From positions 7,998,001 to 8,062,000 of the forward strand of contig NZ_CP045178.1 in the NCBI RefSeq assembly GCF_009296025.1: a stretch of DNA of 64,000 bases. The letters run 5' to 3'. Of this stretch, positions 58,962 through 64,000 are shown one piece after another (positions within the stretch are counted from its first letter, which is position 1; each line of letters begins with the position of its first letter). The position numbers and the translations under genes were made by a program. The notes beneath the pieces are model-generated. The model ran no database searches, had not been told where the DNA came from, and saw only the letters and a program-made list of their open reading frames with translations. The stretch is from Streptomyces tsukubensis. GTDB taxonomy: Bacteria; Actinomycetota; Actinomycetes; Streptomycetales; Streptomycetaceae.

Positions 58962-59102
58962 TTAGGCCCTGTCGCCGTGGCGGCCCGCTTCGGCCACTGA
59001 GGTGGAGCGGTCGGGCGTGGCCCGGTGCTCGGCTCTCCTCCCCGCCATTCCCAGGATCAGGCCGGTGAGGACGGCGGCGAGGACGACGGCGCGGACATTC
59101 AT
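58962..59102 (-). CDS. Small single-span membrane protein
   Basis: A 46-residue ORF, MNVRAVVLAAVLTGLILGMA then a charged tail AGRRAEHRATPDRSTSVAEA. The ATG at 59102 has GGGGAG 8 bases upstream. One hydrophobic helix with a basic, acidic tail suggests a small membrane peptide. Unknown function; the call rests on the ribosome site and composition only. Confidence 0.4.
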   Translation of the reverse strand: MNVRAVVLAAVLTGLILGMAGRRAEHRATPDRSTSVAEAGRHGDRA

Positions 59103-59420
59103 GAGGGCGCTCCCCGGTGACGGCAGGACGGAGGGGTCCTGTCCTATCGCCCCCGCCGCCCCCGCGTGGTCCTGTTCCTCCGGCCGAGGGCGTGGCTCCC
59201 TGGCGGGTTGACGCGGCCCCTCGGCCGTACGGAGCGCGTGGTGCGCCTGCGGTGGGGGCTGCGCCTGTATCTGTCCGGACTGCGCGAAACCCGCGCGGTC
59301 GCAGGAGAAATCTTCGATCAGGCGGCGATACACAGGATGTTTTCCTGTCCCACTCTTGTGGCAGGGGAGGGGCTGCGCATACGGTGACTACACGTGAGGT
59401 TCTTCTGTGAAGGGTGTGAC
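59103..59420. other. Intergenic region upstream of the DUF6421 operon
   Basis: About 318 bases, no convincing gene. The promoter of the three-gene operon at 59421 should lie here, probably in the less GC-rich 59310-59400 segment. Confidence 0.45.
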
Positions 59421-60818
59421 ATGACGGAAATCTTTGCGCGGGAAAGTGCGGAAGGGGCCATCTCTCCTGCTGAGGCGGTGGTGGACCATCCCGCCTGGAG
59501 CGTGCTCAAGGATGCCGTCGAGGAGCTGCGCCCCTGGCAGTCCAAGGACGGATCGATCGACTTCGAAGCCGAGGGCGCACCTCGGCCGGAGGCCGCCGGG
59601 GAGACCGTGGAACGGGTCGTGGCCGCCGTCGGTGAACTCTCCCCGCTGCTTCCGCACGACACCGAGTACCACCGCGCTCTCGTCGCCGATCTGCGCCGCT
59701 GGGCGTCGGAGGGCTTCCGGGTCCCCGACTTCCTCGACTCGCTGCTGGCCTTCCAGCCCGCGTCGGCGCGCGCCGACGGCCTCCAGCACCTCGTCGTCTT
59801 CCCGATGTACACCCAGAACGGCAACCCCGACCGCAATCTCGAAGCGGTCGCCCTACGCATGGTGTGGCCCGAGTGGCTGGCCGAGCTGGAGCGCACGCGC
59901 TACGACAACCCGATGTTCTGCGGTATCACTTTCGAGGACTTCACCTCCGGGTACGACACCAACTCCGCGGTCCTCTTCCCCGAGACCATCGCGGTGCGCG
60001 AGGCACCGGAGAGGTTCACCTGGGGAGGCATCTTCTGCGACCGTGAGGCCGCACGCTTCCGGCGCGTCAGTGAGGCCGCCGTGGACATCCTGGGCGTGGA
60101 CCTGCCGAAGGACCTGCGGGCCATGCTGGAGGACCAGGACCGCTGTCAGCAGGCGTTCGTGCTCTGGGACATGATCCACGACCGCACCCACAGCCACGGT
60201 GACCTGCCCTTCGACCCCTTCATGATCAAGCAGCGCCAGCCGTTCTGGATGTACGGCCTGGAAGAGCTGCGCTGCGACCTCACCGCCTTCAGGGAGGCCG
60301 TGCGGCTCGACGCCGACGGCGTGGCGCAGGGGCGCGACGTGCAGTACGCCGTGCTCTTCGACCGGATGTTCCGCTTCCCCGTGACAGGCGAGCGGATGCG
60401 CAACTACGACGGCCTCGGCGGCCAGCTCCTCTTCGCCTACCTGCACAAACACGACGTGGTCCGCTGGACGGACAACACCCTGAAGATCGATTGGGACCGT
60501 GCCCCGCACGTCACCAACCAGCTCTGCGCCGAGATCGAGACCCTGTACAGGGACGGTATCGACCGGCCCAAGCTCGTCCACTGGTTCGCCGGGTACGAGC
60601 TGGTCTCGCGGTATCTCTCGCCGCATCCCGGTTCCCGCTGGGCCAAGGGGCCCGACGCCCTCGATCTGTCACTGCCGCCGCGGAAACTGGTCGATGACGT
60701 GCTTCCCGACGAGTTTCCGCTCAGCATGTTCTACGAGGCGCTCTCCAAGAAGCTGAAAGGTGTGATCGCCTCCACCAAGGGGATCACCGCAGTGAGCGCG
60801 GAAAGCGTGGCCGCGTGA
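59421..60818 (+). CDS. DUF6421 family protein
   Basis: A 465-residue protein of an actinobacterial family of unknown function. No signal peptide or membrane segments. A dense cluster of potential metal ligands is found at DMIHDRTHSHGDLPFDPFMI (three His and four Asp in 20 residues). Other conserved-looking blocks are WPEWLAELERTRYDNPMFCG and FLYxx-like LLFAYLHKHDVVRWTDN. ATG 59421 is preceded by AAGGGTGTGAC; a GTG at 59394 is an alternative. It is followed by an SDR and a threonine-aldolase-like gene in one direction with short gaps, a probable operon. Confidence 0.85.
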   Translation: MTEIFARESAEGAISPAEAVVDHPAWSVLKDAVEELRPWQSKDGSIDFEAEGAPRPEAAGETVERVVAAVGELSPLLPHDTEYHRALVADLRRWASEGFRVPDFLDSLLAFQPASARADGLQHLVVFPMYTQNGNPDRNLEAVALRMVWPEWLAELERTRYDNPMFCGITFEDFTSGYDTNSAVLFPETIAVREAPERFTWGGIFCDREAARFRRVSEAAVDILGVDLPKDLRAMLEDQDRCQQAFVLWDMIHDRTHSHGDLPFDPFMIKQRQPFWMYGLEELRCDLTAFREAVRLDADGVAQGRDVQYAVLFDRMFRFPVTGERMRNYDGLGGQLLFAYLHKHDVVRWTDNTLKIDWDRAPHVTNQLCAEIETLYRDGIDRPKLVHWFAGYELVSRYLSPHPGSRWAKGPDALDLSLPPRKLVDDVLPDEFPLSMFYEALSKKLKGVIASTKGITAVSAESVAA

Positions 60819-60844
60819 GCCACCACGGCCCGGAGGTGACCGTC

Positions 60845-61630
60845 ATGAACGGAAACGAGCACGAGAACACGTTCCAGGGCGACAACGGCGATGTCTCGCT
60901 GGAGGGCGCCGTCATCGCTGTCGCGGGGGCGGCGGGCCCGGCGGGGAAGGCCGTGCTGCTGCGCCTCGCGGAAGCGGGAGCCACCGTCGTGGGCTCGGAC
61001 GCGGACCCCGAGCGGCTCGCCCGGAGCGTGGACGCGGCGCGCTACGCCCACGGCGGGGCGACGGTCGTCGGCGACACCGTCGACCTGCTCGACGCCCGCG
61101 CCACCACGGCGTGGGCCGAGCGTATCGAGAAGGACTTCGGACGCGTCGACGGTCTGGTCCACCTCGTCGGCGGCTGGCGGGGCAGCGCCTCCTTCGGCGA
61201 GACCGACCTGATGGACTGGGATTTCCTGGAGAAACTGCTGATCCGCACCGTCCAGCACACCTCGCTCGCCTTCCACGAGGGACTGCGCCGCAGCGACCGC
61301 GGCCGCTACCTGCTGATCAGCGCCGCGGGCGCCACCAAACCCACCGCGGGGAACGCGGCCTACGCGGCGGCGAAATCCGCGGCCGAGGCGTGGACTCTCG
61401 CCCTCGCCGACTCCTTCCGCAAGGCGGGGGGCGAGGCGGGTCCCCGCGCGGCGGCTGCGATCCTGGTGGTCAAGGCGCTGGTGCACGACGCGATGCGCGC
61501 CGAGCGACCCAACGCGAAATTCGCGGGCTTCACGGACGTCAAGGAGCTGGCCGAGGCCATCACCGGAGTCTGGGACCGGCCCGCCAGGGAAGTGAACGGA
61601 ACCCGCCTGTGGCTGACCGAGAGGCCATAA
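60845..61630 (+). CDS. Short-chain dehydrogenase/reductase
   Basis: A 261-residue protein. The Rossmann start is VIAVAGAAGPAGKAVLLRLA, a GxxGxxG-like nucleotide site (AGAAGPAGKA), the adenine-ring region VVGDTVDLLD, then HLVGGWRGS in place of NNAG, LLISAAGATKPTAGNAAYAAAKSA with the Ser-Tyr-Lys catalytic set. It oxidises or reduces an unknown alcohol/ketone with NAD(P). ATG 60845 has CGGAGG 8 bases upstream; it begins 26 bases after the DUF6421 stop. Confidence 0.9.
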   Translation: MNGNEHENTFQGDNGDVSLEGAVIAVAGAAGPAGKAVLLRLAEAGATVVGSDADPERLARSVDAARYAHGGATVVGDTVDLLDARATTAWAERIEKDFGRVDGLVHLVGGWRGSASFGETDLMDWDFLEKLLIRTVQHTSLAFHEGLRRSDRGRYLLISAAGATKPTAGNAAYAAAKSAAEAWTLALADSFRKAGGEAGPRAAAAILVVKALVHDAMRAERPNAKFAGFTDVKELAEAITGVWDRPAREVNGTRLWLTERP

Positions 61631-61641
61631 CCCCCGAGCCC

Positions 61642-62709
61642 GTGTCCGCGCGGACCGACGCACGCCGTCACCACGACCCCGAGGTGCGGGGCTTCGCCAG
61701 TGACAACTACGCCGGTGCGCATCCGGAGGTCCTCGCCGCCCTCGCCCTCGCCAACGGGGGGCACCAGGTCGCGTACGGCGGCGACGACTACACGGGACAC
61801 CTCCAGCACCTGGTGCGCGAACACTTCGGACCGAAGGCCGAGGTGTATCCGGTGTTCAACGGCACCGGCGCGAACGTGGTGTCGCTCCAGGCGGTCACCG
61901 ACCGGTGGGGGGCGGTGATCTGCGCCGCGAGCGCGCACATCAACGTCGACGAGGGCGGGGCGCCCGAGCGGGTCGGTTCGCTGAAGCTGCTCACCGTGGA
62001 CACGCCGGACGGCAAGCTCACCCCGGAGCTGATCGACCGCCAGGCCTTCGGCTGGGAGGACGAGCACCGCGCGATGCCGCAGGTCGTCTCGGTCACCCAG
62101 AGCACCGAACTGGGCACGCTCTACACCCCGGACGAGATCAGGGCCATCTGCGACCACGCGCACGAACGTGGCATGAGGGTGCACCTCGACGGTGCCAGGA
62201 TCGCCAACGCGGCGGCCGCGCTCGACCTGCCCGTCCGGGCGTTCACCACGGACGCGGGTGTGGACATCCTTTCGTTCGGCGGCACCAAGAACGGCATGCT
62301 CTTCGGCGAGGCGGTGATCGTCCTCGACCCCTCGGGCGTGCGCCACATGAAGCACGTCCGCAAGCTGTCCATGCAGCTCTCCTCCAAGATGCGCTTCGTC
62401 TCAGCGCAGTTGGAGGCGCTGCTCGCCGGGGATCTCTGGCTGCGCTCGGCCCGGCACTCCAACGCCATGGCAAGGCGGCTGGCCGACGGCGTGCGGACGG
62501 TGGACGGAGTGGAGATCCTCTACCCGGTGCAGGCCAACGGTGTCTTCGCCAAGCTGCCGAACGACGTCTCGGAACGCCTCCAGAAGCGTTACCGCTTCTA
62601 CTTCTGGGACGAGGCCGCGGGCGAGGTCCGCTGGATGTGCTCGTTCGACACCACCGAGGGCGATGTCGACGGCTTCCTCGCGGCGCTCAGGGAAGAGATG
62701 GCCAAGTAA
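61642..62709 (+). CDS. Threonine-aldolase-family PLP enzyme
   Basis: A 355-residue fold-type I PLP enzyme (beta-eliminating lyase group). FASDNYAGAHPEVLAALA is the aldolase N-terminal motif, MRVHLDGARIANAAAALDLP the PLP-ring Asp/Arg block and DILSFGGTKNGMLFGEAVIV holds the PLP Lys. It should cleave L-threonine or a related beta-hydroxy amino acid to glycine and an aldehyde. GTG 61642 is preferred from the conserved N-terminus; GTG 61609, overlapping the SDR stop, is also possible. It ends the operon and is followed by a very strong hairpin. Confidence 0.92.
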   Translation: MSARTDARRHHDPEVRGFASDNYAGAHPEVLAALALANGGHQVAYGGDDYTGHLQHLVREHFGPKAEVYPVFNGTGANVVSLQAVTDRWGAVICAASAHINVDEGGAPERVGSLKLLTVDTPDGKLTPELIDRQAFGWEDEHRAMPQVVSVTQSTELGTLYTPDEIRAICDHAHERGMRVHLDGARIANAAAALDLPVRAFTTDAGVDILSFGGTKNGMLFGEAVIVLDPSGVRHMKHVRKLSMQLSSKMRFVSAQLEALLAGDLWLRSARHSNAMARRLADGVRTVDGVEILYPVQANGVFAKLPNDVSERLQKRYRFYFWDEAAGEVRWMCSFDTTEGDVDGFLAALREEMAK

Positions 62710-62720
62710 CGGCTGCCGCA

Positions 62721-62764
62721 CGGACGAGCGGGCCCGGACGTCGCCGTCCGGGCCCGCTCGTCCG
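62721..62764. terminator. Strong bidirectional terminator
   Basis: A perfect 20-base stem (62721-62740 with 62745-62764) and a four-base TCGC loop, between convergent genes. The strongest hairpin in the window. Confidence 0.95.
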
Positions 62765-62778
62765 TCGAAGGTGGTGGC

Positions 62779-63507
62779 TCAGCCCTTCTCGGCCTCGCGC
62801 ACCTGCGCGGCGGTGGGGGCGGTGCCCCCGAGGTGGGCCGGCATCCACCAGGTGTCGTCCGGCCCCTTCGGGCGCACCGGATAGGCGCGCTGGGCCGCTT
62901 CGAGGAGTTCCTGCACCCGGTCGCGCAGCCGCCGGGTGATGGCACCCGCGTACTGGTCGGCGGGGGCTTCCATCCCCTCGCCGACCCTGACCGTGACCGG
63001 GATGTGCTGGCGCTTGAAGTTGCGCGGTCTGCCCTTGGTCCAGAGCCGTTGGGTGCCCCACAGAGCCATCGGGATCAGCGGAACGCCCGCCTCCTGCGCC
63101 ATGCGCGCGGCGCCCGACTTGAAGCTCTTGAGGGTGAAGGACGGCGAGATGGTCGCCTCGGGGAAGACACCGATGATCTCGCCGGAACGCAGCGCGTCCA
63201 GGGCGTGGGCGTACGCCTTCTCCCCCTGGTCGCGGTCGACGGGGATGTGTTTCATACCGCGCATCAGCGGACCCGAGACGCGGTGCTTGAACACCGACTC
63301 CTTCGCCATGAACCGGACCAGCCGCTTCTGCGGCAGAGCCACAAGACCGTCGAAGATGAAGTCGAGATAGCTGATGTGATTGCTCACCAGCACGGCTCCA
63401 CCGGTACGCGGGATGTTCTCCGTCCCCTTGCAGTCGATCTTCAGGTCGAGCGCAGCGAACATGGTGCGAGCGAAACCGATGACCGGACGGTAGACAAGTT
63501 CTGCCAT
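62779..63507 (-). CDS. plsC: 1-acyl-sn-glycerol-3-phosphate acyltransferase (PlsC family)
   Basis: A 242-residue protein. Motif I NHISYLDFIF (HX4D), motif II FMAKESVFKHRVSGPLMRG, motif III GVFPEATISPSFTLKSFKSG and motif IV VPLIPMALWGTQRL are all present. It adds the second acyl chain to lysophosphatidate at the membrane in phospholipid synthesis. ATG 63507 is well placed; GGGGAGGAC lies upstream. Confidence 0.94.
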   Translation of the reverse strand: MAELVYRPVIGFARTMFAALDLKIDCKGTENIPRTGGAVLVSNHISYLDFIFDGLVALPQKRLVRFMAKESVFKHRVSGPLMRGMKHIPVDRDQGEKAYAHALDALRSGEIIGVFPEATISPSFTLKSFKSGAARMAQEAGVPLIPMALWGTQRLWTKGRPRNFKRQHIPVTVRVGEGMEAPADQYAGAITRRLRDRVQELLEAAQRAYPVRPKGPDDTWWMPAHLGGTAPTAAQVREAEKG

Positions 63508-63858
63508 GGGTGGGGAGGACCCTTCATCTGTGCCCTGGGGAGGGGGATCCCGGCGGGAGGTTACGCAGCCGTAGGTTTTCGGCAATGCGCAGATCGTGCC
63601 CGAAGAACGAAGCGGAGACCACCCCAGGTGCCCGTGAAGGGCGAGATCCTTGTCACGTATCGCCACCCCCGCACCTCTGTGGTCTGCGTAAACCGTCCGT
63701 AACACCACGCGTCGTACCCTGTTGCACACGCCACGCCCGGCCCGACGGGGCACCGGGTGCGGGAATGGCTGCCGGGGTATGGGCGCTGAAGTACGGGAAG
63801 ACAGTCAGGGCGCGGTCCGCGTCGAGCGGCGGACCGGCGAACGGGTGGGAGGCCGGCA
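63508..63858. other. Intergenic region at the right end
   Basis: A 351-base region holding the promoters for plsC and the following gene. No gene is seen, although a short frame around 63765-63905 carries a weakly membrane-like start. Confidence 0.4.
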
Positions 63859-64000
63859 GTGGTCGAGCGGGATACGGCGGACGGGGTACGCCCTGCCGGA
63901 GCTGAGGGGAAAGCGGCGCGAGTGGGACCGCCGGCGGGCGCCGGTGTCTCCTGGGGCGCGGAACTGGGCGGCCGGGCCACGCTCGTGCAGTTCTCCACCG
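63859..64000 (+). CDS. Thioredoxin-like protein, N-terminal part (cut by the window end)
   Basis: From GTG 63859 the frame runs open to the window end; the last residues, ELGGRATLVQFST, match the strand before the CxxC motif of actinobacterial thioredoxin-family proteins (LVQFS[ST]xFCxPCR). Third codon positions in this stretch are nearly all G/C, which favours this frame over the competing frames. In homologues a membrane anchor normally precedes; here a stop just upstream (near 63786) prevents this in the same frame, so a frameshift or short cytosolic form is possible. Confidence 0.5.
   Translation, partial: MVERDTADGVRPAGAEGKAARVGPPAGAGVSWGAELGGRATLVQFST

Overview
This window reads as chromosomal DNA of a high-GC actinomycete, almost certainly Streptomyces. 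Codon third positions are nearly all G or C, GTG and TTG starts with GGAGG-type ribosome sites are common, and the gene families are typical of that genus (LVIVD protein, DUF5134, DUF3311, DUF6421, SpoIIE-type phosphatase, GH92 and PL8 secreted enzymes). No rRNA, tRNA, CRISPR array or prophage was seen. Both ends of the window cut through genes: a ferredoxin-domain protein on the left and a thioredoxin-like protein on the right.

Left part (1-14.1 kb). A ferredoxin-domain fragment and a LysR regulator are followed by a decayed alkylsulfatase remnant. Next comes a compact three-gene unit: a short acidic protein made of five near-identical 23-residue repeats, a JmjC/cupin-4 oxygenase coupled to it by overlapping stop and start codons, and a sucrase/ferredoxin-like iron-sulfur protein. 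This is the best candidate for an undescribed system, probably peptide modification. On the minus strand follows a complete urease operon in the order urea transporter, ureA, a CbiX-like chelatase with a long His-rich tail, ureB, ureC, ureF, ureG, ureD. No ureE is present, and the His-tailed chelatase sits where a nickel donor would be useful. A pair of FluC fluoride channels and an ammonium transporter close the block.

Middle part (14.4-32.4 kb). This holds secreted carbohydrate enzymes (GH92 mannosidase with a LacI-type operator, PL8 polysaccharide lyase), HutD, a broken MFS transporter, a HAD phosphatase, a lactonase-type beta-propeller, a second CbiX-like protein, an N-acetylglucosamine-kinase-like protein and uracil-DNA glycosylase. 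Two DasR-like sites suggest part of this block answers to amino sugars. An IS701-family element (29720-31161) with a 4-bp CTAG duplication has landed inside a long palindromic terminator between two convergent genes. Its transposase gene ends near a canonical -1 slippery heptamer.

Right part (32.5-64 kb). Mostly housekeeping and accessory metabolism: homocysteine methyltransferase, an Old Yellow Enzyme with a divergent ArsR regulator, a divergent DUF305/LVIVD pair, TetR, an amino-acid permease with a PLP decarboxylase and PucR regulator, a SpoIIE-like phosphatase, HAD and PAP2 phosphatases, an M56 peptidase with DUF5134 but no BlaI, and FUSC-MarR. These are followed by a DUF3311 / sodium-solute symporter / penicillin-acylase operon, a DUF6421 / SDR / threonine-aldolase operon and a PlsC-type acyltransferase. 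Many convergent pairs are separated by long GC-rich hairpins, the strongest at 62721-62764.
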